DNA of 64,000 nt from JABFXX01 sp036489755. Its GTDB lineage: Bacteria; Myxococcota_A; Polyangia; Haliangiales; Haliangiaceae. A model generated the notes under the pieces. That model made no database searches. It saw only the letters and a list, made by a program, of their open reading frames with translations, and had not been told where the DNA came from. A program made the translations under genes and the position numbers. The stretch spans positions 27,564-91,563 of the forward strand of contig DASXFD010000031.1 of NCBI GenBank assembly GCA_036489755.1, in the 5' to 3' direction. Shown one piece after another: positions 25,399-33,435 of this stretch (its first letter is position 1; every line of letters starts with the position of its first letter).

Positions 25399-26694
25399 TC
25401 AACGCTGATCGATCGGGACGTAGTGCCGGATCTTCTCGCCGACGTAGATCTGGCGCGGACGGCCGATCTTCGTGTCCTTGTCCTCGACCATCTCTTTCCA
25501 GTGCGCGATCCAGCCGGGCAGGCGGCCGAGCGCGAACATCACCGTGAACATGTTCGTCGGGATGCCGAGCGCGCGGTAGATGATGCCGCTGTAGAAGTCG
25601 ACGTTCGGGTACAGCTTCTTAGAGACGAAGTAGTCGTCCTTGAGCGCGATCTCTTCCATCGACTTCGCGATGTCGAGCAGCGGATCTTTGACGCCGAGGT
25701 GAGCGAGTACCTCGTCGCACATCTTCTTGAGGATCTTCGCGCGCGGGTCGAAGTTCTTGTACACGCGGTGGCCGAAGCCCATGAGGCGGCGGTTCTCGCG
25801 CTTGTTCTTGACGTCGTCGAGGAACTTCTTGTAGTCGGTTCCGCTCGAGCGAATCTCCTCGAGCATTTCGATCACGGCTTGGTTTGCGCCGCCGTGGAGC
25901 GGGCCCCAGAGGGCCAGTATGCCGGCCGCGATCGATGCATAGAGGTTCGCGCCGGAGCTGCCGACCATGCGCACGGTCGACGTCGAGCAGTTCTGCTCGT
26001 GATCGGCGTGGAGGATGAGCAGCTGGTTGATCGCCTTCTCGAGGATCGGCGAGACCTCGTAGTCCTCGCTCGGGACCGCGAACATCATGTGCAGGAAGTT
26101 GCCGCAGTAGTTGAGCGAGTTCCGTGGGTACATCAGCGGCTGGCCGATGCTCTTCTTGTAGGCGAACGCGGCGATCGTGCGGACCTTCGACAGCAGGCGC
26201 GTGATGTGGAGGTCCATCGACGAGTTGCGATCGAGGCTGTCGGGGTAGTACGCCGACAGCGACGTCACCATCGCGGACAGCACGGCCATCGGGTGGCTCG
26301 TCGGCGGGAACCCGCTGAAGAAGTTGTGCATGTCCTCGTGAATGAGGCTGTGCCGCGTGAGCGCCGAGCCGAACGTCTTGCGCTCGGTGGGCGTGGGCAG
26401 CTTGCCGTGGATGAGCAAGTAGCTCACCTCGACAAAGTTCGAGTGTTCGGCGAGCTCTTCGATCGGGTAGCCGCGGTAATGCAGGATGCCCTTCTCGCCG
26501 TCGAGGTACGTGATCGCGCTCGTCGTCGAGCCCGTATTCATGAACCCGGTATCGAGCGTGATGTAGCCAGAATCCTGCCGCAGTGCACGGATGTCGACGG
26601 CGTGCTCGTCCTCCGTGCCTACGACCACGGGAAGTGACACTTCCTTGCCGCCGGGCAGGGACAGCTTCGCACTCTGCTTCTCGGTTGCAGCCAT
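25399..26694 (-). CDS. gltA: Citrate synthase
   Basis: 431 residues from ATG 26694, the usual length for the hexameric type. Condenses acetyl-CoA with oxaloacetate at the TCA-cycle entry. Active-site segments: LILHADHEQNCSTSTVRMVG (first catalytic His), GPLHGGANQAVIEML, MGFGHRVYKNFDPRA (second His) and the Asp region before FYSGIIYRALGIP. N-terminal small beta domain GYITLDTGFMNTGSTTSAI. The start was decided by AGGAG placed 6 nt before ATG 26694; the ATG at 26700 would abut the Shine-Dalgarno sequence. A TATCTT hexamer at 26740-26745 is a weak promoter candidate. Single-gene unit. Confidence 0.97.
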   Translation of the reverse strand: MAATEKQSAKLSLPGGKEVSLPVVVGTEDEHAVDIRALRQDSGYITLDTGFMNTGSTTSAITYLDGEKGILHYRGYPIEELAEHSNFVEVSYLLIHGKLPTPTERKTFGSALTRHSLIHEDMHNFFSGFPPTSHPMAVLSAMVTSLSAYYPDSLDRNSSMDLHITRLLSKVRTIAAFAYKKSIGQPLMYPRNSLNYCGNFLHMMFAVPSEDYEVSPILEKAINQLLILHADHEQNCSTSTVRMVGSSGANLYASIAAGILALWGPLHGGANQAVIEMLEEIRSSGTDYKKFLDDVKNKRENRRLMGFGHRVYKNFDPRAKILKKMCDEVLAHLGVKDPLLDIAKSMEEIALKDDYFVSKKLYPNVDFYSGIIYRALGIPTNMFTVMFALGRLPGWIAHWKEMVEDKDTKIGRPRQIYVGEKIRHYVPIDQR

Positions 26695-26786
26695 GAGCAT
26701 CTCCTACTTGCGCCGTGTTACGTCCGACGGCGCGGAGCGAAGATACTCGATCTGGTCCGCGGCACCTCTCGGGCCGCCGGAAAAAG

Positions 26787-27989
26787 CTACTCGAGCGTGA
26801 TGAACGGTGCCGAGCCGAGCGGCGTATCGAACCGGAACGTGTAGCCGAGCGACAAATAACCGGCGATGCCGCCTGCATCGAGGCCGATTTCGGACGCCGG
26901 TCCGAGACCGCTGCCGTCGGTAGGCGACGACAACACGGGCGAGTACAAGTTCGCGCCCGCGGCGATGCTGATCACGTGCTCGAGCCGCCGGCCGAGCGCG
27001 TACTGCAACGCGACCTCGAGACGACCGCCGACCGCCGCGTAGTTGAACACCTGGCTGCCTTCGCCGTCCGACTCGCTGGCCGGCGACATCAGCGCGAGCT
27101 GCACGCCGGCGAGCGGCGTCAGGCACAGTCGCGACTGCGCGATGCAGAAGTGTTTGTACGCCGCGACGCCGATGTCGAAGATGTCGAGCGTCGCCATCTG
27201 CGTGTCGTTCTCGGCGTTGCCCTGGCCGAAGTGCTGATACTGGATGTAACCCTCGGCGCCGACCTTGAGCTGTGGGATGAGCATGTAGTCCGCCTTGACG
27301 CGGATGCCCACCGACGAGCTGCCGTAGAAGTTCGGTTGACCGATGCGGCCGCCGCCGCCGAAGAAGTCGACGCCGAGCGTCCACGTGTAATTGTGCTCGG
27401 GCGGCGTCATCGCCATGATGTCCTGGCTCGGACGACCGACCGCGTATTGCAGCTGCGCGCCGCCGGCGCCGCCGGTCGTGACCGGGCCGCCGCCCGCGAC
27501 GGTCGTGCCGCCGGTGCCGCTCGTGCCATCGGGTGGCGGCGTGCCGGTGGTGCCGCCGGTGCCATCAGGCGGCGGCGTGCCGGTGCCCGCGTTGGGATCG
27601 ACGTTCGTCGGACCACCGCCGCCGCCGGTCGGCTGCAGATCGATGTGCTGAGCCGCCGCGTCGCTCTTGATCTTGTCCTCGAGCTTGGACAGCTTGCCCT
27701 TGAGCGTGTCGTCGGGGTTCAGCTTGTCGGCGTTGTTGCACGCCGTGATCGCCTCGCCGAAAATGCCCTGCGCGTAGACCGACGAGCAGAGGTTGAAGAA
27801 GTACTTCGCCTCCGGCGCGCGATCCGCCGCGTCGCGAAACTTCTCCGTCGCGCCCTTGTAGTTCCCTTGGAACATGAGCGCTCTGCCATCATCGTTTTCT
27901 TTCTCCGCGATCTCGGCCTGGGTCTCTGCAAGCGCTACCTGCGCGGCAAGAGTCCCAGCGAGTGCGAAGGCCACAGCGAGCCTAGTCAT
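26787..27989 (-). CDS. TPR-containing outer-membrane beta-barrel protein
   Basis: 400 residues. Signal peptide MTRLAVAFALAGTLAAQVALAE. Residues 25-115 form TPR-like helices (GRALMFQGNYKGATEKFRDAAD, YFFNLCSSVYAQGIFGEAITA). A Gly/Pro/Thr linker (about 122-178) contains a near-repeat, TGTPPPDGTGGTTGTPPPDG. The C-terminal 220 residues alternate like beta-strands (YTWTLGVDFFGGGGRIG, SVGIRVKADYMLIPQLKVGAE, GRLEVALQYALGRRL) and end in an outer-membrane type sequence (GYTFRFDTPLGSAPFITLE). Likely an outer-membrane anchored scaffold with a periplasmic TPR arm. SD GGGAGG is 5 nt from the ATG; a TGTTAAGAT extended -10 lies 24 nt upstream (28014-28022). Confidence 0.75.
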   Translation of the reverse strand: MTRLAVAFALAGTLAAQVALAETQAEIAEKENDDGRALMFQGNYKGATEKFRDAADRAPEAKYFFNLCSSVYAQGIFGEAITACNNADKLNPDDTLKGKLSKLEDKIKSDAAAQHIDLQPTGGGGGPTNVDPNAGTGTPPPDGTGGTTGTPPPDGTSGTGGTTVAGGGPVTTGGAGGAQLQYAVGRPSQDIMAMTPPEHNYTWTLGVDFFGGGGRIGQPNFYGSSSVGIRVKADYMLIPQLKVGAEGYIQYQHFGQGNAENDTQMATLDIFDIGVAAYKHFCIAQSRLCLTPLAGVQLALMSPASESDGEGSQVFNYAAVGGRLEVALQYALGRRLEHVISIAAGANLYSPVLSSPTDGSGLGPASEIGLDAGGIAGYLSLGYTFRFDTPLGSAPFITLE

Positions 27990-28040
27990 AATGCCTCCCG
28001 GACGACGCCCTTCATCTTAACAGATTGATCAGCTCTCCGC

Positions 28041-28079
28041 GCTCCCTTCGGGAGCCCTGCGCGATCCGGCCGAGCCGGA
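28041..28079 (-). terminator. Two adjacent hairpins downstream of the transpeptidase gene
   Basis: GCTCCC-TTC-GGGAGC (28041-28055) and TCCGGC-CGA-GCCGGA (28065-28079) are perfect 6-bp stems in the 99-bp gap between the transpeptidase stop and the TPR/OMP gene. There is no T-run on the minus strand, so factor-independent termination is uncertain. They could also stabilise the mRNA 3' end. Confidence 0.4.
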
Positions 28080-28088
28080 CCTTTCGAT

Positions 28089-29360
28089 TCAGCGAACAGG
28101 GTTACTCGGCTGCGGCGCTGTTCTGGCGGCGGCGTGATCGACCGGGCGCCGGACGGCAAGGTCGATCAGCCGCTTTGCCGCTTCGTGCCCGCGGAGGTGC
28201 CAATCCTCCGGGTTGCCGAGCAACACCGACACGATGATCTGCGGTGCGTCGACGGGCGCGTAGCCGACGAACCACGAGTGCTCCATGTAGAACGGCTCCG
28301 ACGTCGCGAGCGTGCCGGTCTTGCCGGCCACCTCGACCGCATGGTGGCGGAACGACCGCGATGCGCTGCCGAAGTCGCACGTCGCGACCATCATCTTCGC
28401 GACGGCCTCGGCGACCTTCTCCGCGATCGCGCGATGCTTGGGCGGCGCGGCGACCGCCTCGCCGCCGATCGACGCGATGATGTGAGGCACCGGCTGCTCG
28501 CCGCGATCGGCGAACGCGGACGCGAGCAGCGCACCGCCGAGCACCGACAACCGCGAGCCTTCGAAGCCGGCGGCGGCGCGCGCGAAGTCGAGCGTCTTGT
28601 CGTGGGGCAGGGCGAGCTCGGCGACCGTGCCGCCGAGCGCGAGCGAGCTGGGCCATGCGCCTGCGAGCCCGAGATCGTGTGCCGTCGCGTCGAGCGCGCT
28701 CGGCTCGAGGTGCTCGTAGGCGAGCTTGCCGACGATCGCGTTGTTCGAGTGCGCGACGCCGAACGTGAGGCTCGCTGAATTGTTATCGCGGCGATCGTCC
28801 TTCAGGTTCGACTCGACGACCGAGCGCAGGCCGCCGTGATAGGCGACCTTCTCGTCGGGATCGAGCCCGCCGGCGACCAGCGCGCTCGCGGTGACGAGCT
28901 TGAAGATCGAAGCGGCCGGCGCCCACACGTCGGTCGCGAGGTGCCAGTCCGAGATGCCGTGCTTGCCGCCTTTGGGCTCCTCGGTGCGGCGGCCGGCGAG
29001 TGCGAGGATGCGGCCGTCGGGTGCCATCGCGACGATCGCGGCGCGCGGCGCGCGAGCTTGATCGAGGAGGGTCTCGGCTTCGGCTTGGAGCTGCGGATCG
29101 AGCGTGAGCGTGGCGATCCGGCCATCGGCGAGCGGGGCCTCGTAGTGATCGCCGCGCAGCACGAGCTTGTCGAGCTGGAGCTCGGCGGACGGCGCAGCGA
29201 CCGGGGCAGCTTTGACCTCGGCGGGCGCGATCGCCGGCCCGGCAATCGTCGCGCTCGGTGTCGGCCCCGGATCGGATCCACCGACCTTCGCGAACAGCGC
29301 GACGCCCGCGACGATCACGCCACCGGCGAGCGGGATCAGCTTCGCCCGGCGCGGCTTCAT
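28089..29360 (-). CDS. Penicillin-binding protein transpeptidase-domain protein (PBP2/FtsI-like)
   Basis: 423 residues. Single N-terminal membrane segment (LIPLAGGVIVAGVALFA), a Pro/Ala linker, then a transpeptidase domain with all three active-site motifs: SxxK in AASIFKLVTASAL (about 150), SxN in AHSNNAIVGKLA (about 200) and KTGT in HHAVEVAGKTGTLA (about 335), plus SWFVGYAP after it. The start of the domain resembles class B PBPs and YkuD-free PBP2-like forms (ATLTLDPQLQAEAETLL). It lacks the N-terminal dimerisation domain of class B PBPs, so it is a compact form. Expected to cross-link peptidoglycan, or to act as a penicillin-sensitive hydrolase, in the periplasm. ATG 29360 was chosen at the basic n-region MKPRRAK; AAGG lies upstream. 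Confidence 0.9.
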   Translation of the reverse strand: MKPRRAKLIPLAGGVIVAGVALFAKVGGSDPGPTPSATIAGPAIAPAEVKAAPVAAPSAELQLDKLVLRGDHYEAPLADGRIATLTLDPQLQAEAETLLDQARAPRAAIVAMAPDGRILALAGRRTEEPKGGKHGISDWHLATDVWAPAASIFKLVTASALVAGGLDPDEKVAYHGGLRSVVESNLKDDRRDNNSASLTFGVAHSNNAIVGKLAYEHLEPSALDATAHDLGLAGAWPSSLALGGTVAELALPHDKTLDFARAAAGFEGSRLSVLGGALLASAFADRGEQPVPHIIASIGGEAVAAPPKHRAIAEKVAEAVAKMMVATCDFGSASRSFRHHAVEVAGKTGTLATSEPFYMEHSWFVGYAPVDAPQIIVSVLLGNPEDWHLRGHEAAKRLIDLAVRRPVDHAAARTAPQPSNPVR

Positions 29361-29408
29361 CGACCTTGGATGTAGCCGCATCTGCGCCCGCGTACAAGAT
29401 TCTTTTGG

Positions 29409-29417
29409 TGTTAGCTT
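29409..29417 (+). promoter_or_regulatory. Extended -10 element TGTTAGCTT upstream of the lipoprotein gene at 29426
   Basis: TG-T-TAGCTT ends 8 nt before ATG 29426. The hexamer is identical to that before ppx. Confidence 0.4.
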
Positions 29418-29425
29418 CGCGGCCG

Positions 29426-29956
29426 ATGCGTTGGGGAGTCGTGCTCGCGATCGCTCTGGCGGCGTGCACGCACCCCACGATCGCGACGACGCCGACCGTG
29501 CCGACCGCGAGCGTGCAGCCGGGCAGCTGCGCGGTGCCGGGCCGCGATGGCGTGATGAGCGCGACGCCGAGGCCCGAGCGCGCCGACCGCGATCTCGACG
29601 GCGACGGTCGGCCCGAGATCATCGTGGTCGATCGCGCGAAGTGCGACGCGCTCGGCAACTGCTACTGGAACGTGTTCTCGAACGATGATCCCGGGTCCCG
29701 CTTCGCCGGCCACGATCGCGATGGTACGTGTACGCGCTACCTCGGGAGCTTTGCGGGCGCCGCGCTCGAGCCGCTCGCGTCCCGCGGCGACGCGAACATG
29801 GTCGACGTGCGCGCGTACTGGCGGCAGAGCGGCGGCCGCATGTTGCTCGAGCCCTATCGATTCACGCGCGGCGCATATCTCATCGATGACAGCGACGTAC
29901 TCCAGTGTAAGCGTGCAGCGGATGATCGCCTCGAATGCGCCGACACCAGGCGGTAA
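29426..29956 (+). CDS. Predicted lipoprotein with calcium-binding-like DxDxDG motif
   Basis: 176 residues. Perfect lipobox LAAC (MRWGVVLAIALAACTHP), a Thr/Pro/Val tether, then DRDLDGDGRPEIIVVDRAKC, a DxDxDG calcium-loop pattern like that of FG-GAP/VCBS repeats, here as a single unit. The rest (NCYWNVFSNDD, RYLGSFAGAALEPLASRGD, RMLLEPYRFTRGAYLI) reads as one more beta blade. Six Cys in the mature part fit an oxidising compartment. A lone FG-GAP-like unit is short for a beta-propeller, so the fold is uncertain. The downstream FHA-GGDEF gene starts 34 bp later with its own promoter-like element. Confidence 0.7.
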   Translation: MRWGVVLAIALAACTHPTIATTPTVPTASVQPGSCAVPGRDGVMSATPRPERADRDLDGDGRPEIIVVDRAKCDALGNCYWNVFSNDDPGSRFAGHDRDGTCTRYLGSFAGAALEPLASRGDANMVDVRAYWRQSGGRMLLEPYRFTRGAYLIDDSDVLQCKRAADDRLECADTRR

Positions 29957-29969
29957 CCGGCGTAGTTTC

Positions 29970-29978
29970 TGATACGAT
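29970..29978 (+). promoter_or_regulatory. Extended -10 element TGATACGAT upstream of the FHA-GGDEF gene
   Basis: Identical nine bases to 16133-16141. Here it ends 12 nt before GTG 29991, with GAGGA between them that could serve as an SD sequence. Confidence 0.45.
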
Positions 29979-29990
29979 CCGAGGACAGGC

Positions 29991-30875
29991 GTGACCGATA
30001 CGGGCCGGAACAAGACGGTGGTAACCGCGATCTCGAAGATCAGCGATCGCCCCGTCGCCAAAGAGGCGTGCCTCGTCGTGATCTATGGCCTGGAGCTCGG
30101 CAAGAAGTTCAACTTGAACCGGCCGCAGATCATCATCGGCCGGTCGAGCAAGGCCGACATCCAGATCGATCAGGAAGCGGTCTCGCGCAACCACTGCAAG
30201 ATCATCAATACCGGCAACGCGATCATGCTGCGCGACATGGGGTCGACGAACGGCACTTACGTCAACGACGAGATGATCGACGAGTACGTGCTGCGCGACG
30301 GCGACTTCATCAAGGTCGGCCGCTGTATCTTCAAGTTCCTCAGCGGCAACAACATCGAGAATGCCTATCACGAGGAGATCTATCGGCTCACCACGGTCGA
30401 CGGACTCACGCAGATCTTCAACCGGCGCTACTTCGTCGAGACGCTCGAGCGCGAGATCGGGCGCGCGCTGCGCTACCGGCGCGACCTGTCGCTGATCATG
30501 TTCGACATCGATCGCTTCAAGGGCGTCAACGACACGTTTGGCCACCTCGCCGGCGATCACGTGCTGAAACATCTCGCCAGCGTGATCAAGACGCGGATCC
30601 GGCGCGAAGATGTCCTCGCGCGCTACGGCGGCGAGGAGTTCGCGATCGTGTTGCCGGAGATCGATCATTACAACTCGATGGCGTTCGCCGAGAAGATCCG
30701 CAAGCTGGTCGAGGTCGCGGAGTTCAAGTTCGAGGACGCGCTGATCCCGGTGACCGTCTCGATCGGTGTCGCGAGCCTGCGCGGCGAGATCGAAGATGCA
30801 CTCGAGTTCATCAAGCAGGCCGACACGCAGCTGTTCGCCGCCAAAGAAGGCGGCCGCAATCAGGTGAAGGGATGA
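29991..30875 (+). CDS. FHA-domain diguanylate cyclase
   Basis: 294 residues from GTG 29991. The FHA domain (about 27-115) has IIIGRSSKADIQIDQEAVSRNH (conserved GR, S, SRNH) and MGSTNGTYVNDE, the phosphothreonine-binding pattern. The GGDEF domain (about 130-294) has DGLTQIFNRRYF, IMFDIDRFKGVNDTFGH and the active site RYGGEEF. An intact inhibitory I-site RxxD (RRED) lies five residues before GGEEF, so product feedback is expected. It makes cyclic di-GMP and is probably switched by docking to a phosphorylated kinase or partner. No membrane segment. The next gene, a histidine kinase, starts 6 bp later, which suggests a joint signalling unit. Confidence 0.95.
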   Translation: MTDTGRNKTVVTAISKISDRPVAKEACLVVIYGLELGKKFNLNRPQIIIGRSSKADIQIDQEAVSRNHCKIINTGNAIMLRDMGSTNGTYVNDEMIDEYVLRDGDFIKVGRCIFKFLSGNNIENAYHEEIYRLTTVDGLTQIFNRRYFVETLEREIGRALRYRRDLSLIMFDIDRFKGVNDTFGHLAGDHVLKHLASVIKTRIRREDVLARYGGEEFAIVLPEIDHYNSMAFAEKIRKLVEVAEFKFEDALIPVTVSIGVASLRGEIEDALEFIKQADTQLFAAKEGGRNQVKG

Positions 30876-30881
30876 CCGACG

Positions 30882-31610
30882 ATGGTTCGCGCGGACGGCG
30901 CTGCTGACGACGAGAGCGTCCGCGAGCTCCGCGAGAAAAAGCGCGTGCTCGCGGCGCTGGTCGTTCACGACCTGCGGAGCCCGATCGCCGCGGCGATCGG
31001 CTACATCAACTTGCTGCGCGACGAGCTCACCGAGCACTCCGCCGCGGTCAAGAGCTACCTCGACGACACCGAGGTGCTGCTCGGCAAGGCGCTCGGCCTG
31101 GTCGCGACGATCCTCGACGTCGACGAGCTCGAGGACGGCATGCTGCGCGCGCACCTCGCGCCGGTGCGGCTCGGCGAGCTGATCGAGCGCGCGCGCCAGG
31201 GCAACCGCGCTCACTTCGAAGTGCGCCAGCTGCGCTGCGAGGTCGACGTCGATCCCGAGCTGACGCTCCAGATCGATCGCGAGCTGTTCGCGCGCGTGAT
31301 CGAGAACATGCTCGACAACGCCACGCGCTACGCGCCGCGCGGCGGCCGCTGCGCGATCTCCGCGAAGCGCGACGACACCGGCTTCGAGATCGCGATCGGC
31401 AACAACGGGCCGCCGGTGCCGGTCGCCGACCGCGAGCAGATCTTCGGCCGCTACTTCCAGGTCGAACGCCGCCGCGCTTCCGCGCGCGCGAACCGCGGCC
31501 TCGGGCTGTACTTCTGCAAGCTCGCGGTCGAAGCGCACGGCGGCACGATCCACGTCGAGGAGCGCGGCGATCTCGGCGCCGTGTTCGTCGCGCGCCTGCC
31601 GCCGGGCTGA
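30882..31610 (+). CDS. Small cytoplasmic histidine kinase (HisKA-HATPase only)
   Basis: 242 residues. A short N-terminus leads directly into HisKA with the H-box VLAALVVHDLRSPIAAAIGYI (His near 29), then an ATPase domain: N-box ENMLDNATRYAPRGG, a diverged G1 box (FEIAIGNNGPPVPVAD in place of DxGxG), F-box EQIFGRYFQVERR and G2 ANRGLGLYFCKLAVEAHGG. No sensor domain and no transmembrane helix, so input must come from a partner, plausibly the FHA-GGDEF protein encoded 6 bp upstream. The G1 box lacking the usual Asp-Gly-Gly is a departure that may lower ATP affinity. No response regulator gene is adjacent; modB follows after 9 bp. Confidence 0.88.
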   Translation: MVRADGAADDESVRELREKKRVLAALVVHDLRSPIAAAIGYINLLRDELTEHSAAVKSYLDDTEVLLGKALGLVATILDVDELEDGMLRAHLAPVRLGELIERARQGNRAHFEVRQLRCEVDVDPELTLQIDRELFARVIENMLDNATRYAPRGGRCAISAKRDDTGFEIAIGNNGPPVPVADREQIFGRYFQVERRRASARANRGLGLYFCKLAVEAHGGTIHVEERGDLGAVFVARLPPG

Positions 31611-31619
31611 ATCGCCGCC

Positions 31620-32300
31620 ATGACCTGGGCGCCGCTCTTCCTGTCGCTCCAGATCGCGACGATCGCGATGCTGATCTCGGTCGTGCTCGGCACCGCGTTG
31701 TCGGTGTTGCTCGCGTGGAAGCGGCTGCCGCTGCCCGATCTGTTTTCGGCGCTGGTGTCGGCGCCGCTCGTGTTGCCGCCGACCGTGCTCGGCTACTACT
31801 TGCTGGTCTCGCTCGGCCCACACAGCTTGATCGGGCGCGCGTGGCACGCGCTGTTCGGTGCCGAGATCGCGTTCACGTTCACCGGCGCGGTGATCGCGGC
31901 GACGGTGGGCTCGCTGCCGCTCGTGATCGGCGCGGTGCGCGTCGGGCTCGATGCCGTCGAGCCGAATTTGATCGCCGCCGCGCGCACGCTCGGCGCATCG
32001 CCGATGCGCGTGCTCGCGACCGTCACGCTGCCGCTCGCCGCACCGGGCATTGTCGCCGGCGCGATGCTCGGGTTCGCGCGCGCGCTCGGCGATTACGGCA
32101 TGACGCAGATGATCGCGAGCACGCGGTTCGACGGGCTGTTCGGGATCACGAACACGAGCCCGGCGTCGATCTTCGTGTACGACGAGCTGGTCGCGATGCG
32201 CGAGGAGGGCGCTCGCAACATGGCGCTCGCGACCACGGCGCTCGGCATCGTGCTGTTGTTCATCGCGAACCGGCTGACGCGGCGGCTCGGCCGTGGCTGA
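31620..32300 (+). CDS. modB: Molybdate-type ABC transporter permease
   Basis: 226 residues with five to six helices (LQIATIAMLISVVLGTALSVL, LVLPPTVLGYYLLVSLG, FTGAVIAATVGSLPLVIGAV, LAAPGIVAGAMLGFARALGDYG, NMALATTALGIVLLFIANRL). The cytoplasmic loop EAA-type motif reads LIAAARTLGASPMRVLATVTLPLA, and APLVLPPTVLGYYLL is the ModB hallmark. Imports molybdate or tungstate for Mo-cofactor enzymes. It overlaps modC by 8 bp. The periplasmic binding protein gene modA, usually directly upstream, is absent here; two signalling genes occupy that place. Confidence 0.9.
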   Translation: MTWAPLFLSLQIATIAMLISVVLGTALSVLLAWKRLPLPDLFSALVSAPLVLPPTVLGYYLLVSLGPHSLIGRAWHALFGAEIAFTFTGAVIAATVGSLPLVIGAVRVGLDAVEPNLIAAARTLGASPMRVLATVTLPLAAPGIVAGAMLGFARALGDYGMTQMIASTRFDGLFGITNTSPASIFVYDELVAMREEGARNMALATTALGIVLLFIANRLTRRLGRG

Positions 32301-32982
32301 GCTCGTCGCCGAGCTCGCGATCGCGCGCGGCGAGCTCGTCGTCGAGGCCGAGCTGCGCTGCCCGCCGGGCATCACGTGCGTGATGGGCCCGTCGGGATCG
32401 GGCAAGAGCACGATCCTCGCGGCGCTCGCCGGGCTCGCGGTGCCCGAGCGCGGCCGGATCGCAGTCGGCGACGCGATCTGGTTCGATCGCAGCCGCGGCA
32501 TCGACGTCCCGGTGCACGAGCGCTCGCTCGCGTACGTGTTCCAGGGCCTCGCGCTGTTCCCGCACATGACCGCGATGCACAACGTGATGTACGGCATGCG
32601 GCATGTCGTTACCGAGGATCGCGCGGGGAAGGCGCGCGCGCTGCTCGATCAGCTCGGCGTCGGTCACCTCGCCGATCGCAAGCCGCGCACGTTCTCGGGC
32701 GGTGAAGCGCAGCGCGTCGCGCTCGCCCGCGCGCTCGGCCGCGCGCCGAAGCTCGTGCTGCTCGACGAACCGTTCTCGGCGCTCGATCGCGAGCTACGCG
32801 CGCAGCTATGCGGCCTCGTGCGCGAGCTCGCCGGCCAGCTCGGCGTGCCGATCGTCCACGTCACGCACTCCGTCGCCGAGGCGCGCCAGCTCGCCGACCG
32901 CGTGATCCGGATCGCGAAGGGCAAGGTCGTCGCGGCCGGCGCACCCGCGGACGTGCTCGCCGGGCCGATCGAGCTGGAATAG
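32293..32982 (+). CDS. modC: Molybdate-type ABC transporter ATPase, short form without TOBE domain
   Basis: 229 residues from GTG 32293. Walker A GPSGSGKST (about 34-42), Q-loop YVFQGLALFPHMTA, signature FSGGEAQRVALARAL, Walker B LVLLDEPFSALD and switch His VHVTHSVAEA. Typical ModC proteins (about 350 residues) carry a C-terminal molybdate-binding TOBE/MOP regulatory domain; here the protein ends soon after the ATPase core, so substrate-sensing trans-inhibition should be missing. Assignment to molybdate relies on the ModB neighbour; sulfate or another oxyanion is possible. Confidence 0.85.
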   Translation: MAELVAELAIARGELVVEAELRCPPGITCVMGPSGSGKSTILAALAGLAVPERGRIAVGDAIWFDRSRGIDVPVHERSLAYVFQGLALFPHMTAMHNVMYGMRHVVTEDRAGKARALLDQLGVGHLADRKPRTFSGGEAQRVALARALGRAPKLVLLDEPFSALDRELRAQLCGLVRELAGQLGVPIVHVTHSVAEARQLADRVIRIAKGKVVAAGAPADVLAGPIELE

Positions 32983-33009
32983 CGCGGCGCGGCTCCGAGT
33001 TCGATCTGC

Positions 33010-33435
33010 ATGACGCCCGCGACGAAGGGCCGCTGGATCGGCGCGGGCGTCGCGTTGCTCGTGACTGCCGCGTGGACGACGGCGTGCCTAAGCCAGACGT
33101 GCCTGCCCGGGCTCGTGTTGCTCGGCGGGATGTTGATCGGCATCCCGTACGGCCTCGTCGCCGGGACGTTCGTCGCCGGCTTCGCGGGGAGAGCGCGCGA
33201 GCGTCGCGGGCGCGTGATCGCCGCGAGCATGGCGTGGGCGCTCGCCCTCGACATCGCAGTCTGCGCCCTGCTGACGCCGGCGCTCGATGACGTGGGTTGG
33301 AGGTGGAGGCCCGACGTCGATTCGCTCGCCGCGACGCTGGTCGTGCTGTCGATGGCGATCGTGATCCCGGCCGCCGTGCTGCTCGAGCGCATGACGCGCC
33401 CGCACGATCTCGTGCCGCGCGCCGCGATCCGTTAG
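33010..33435 (+). CDS. Small integral membrane protein
   Basis: 141 residues with four predicted helices: WIGAGVALLVTAAWTTACLS, LVLLGGMLIGIPYGLVAGTFV, IAASMAWALALDIAVCALLT and AATLVVLSMAIVIPAAVLLE. Short basic loops between helices (GRARERRGR) suggest the positive-inside arrangement. No family recognised. It starts 27 bp after modC in the same direction and may be the last gene of that unit. Its stop codon overlaps the stop of the convergent lipoprotein gene (33432-33435). Confidence 0.65.
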   Translation: MTPATKGRWIGAGVALLVTAAWTTACLSQTCLPGLVLLGGMLIGIPYGLVAGTFVAGFAGRARERRGRVIAASMAWALALDIAVCALLTPALDDVGWRWRPDVDSLAATLVVLSMAIVIPAAVLLERMTRPHDLVPRAAIR

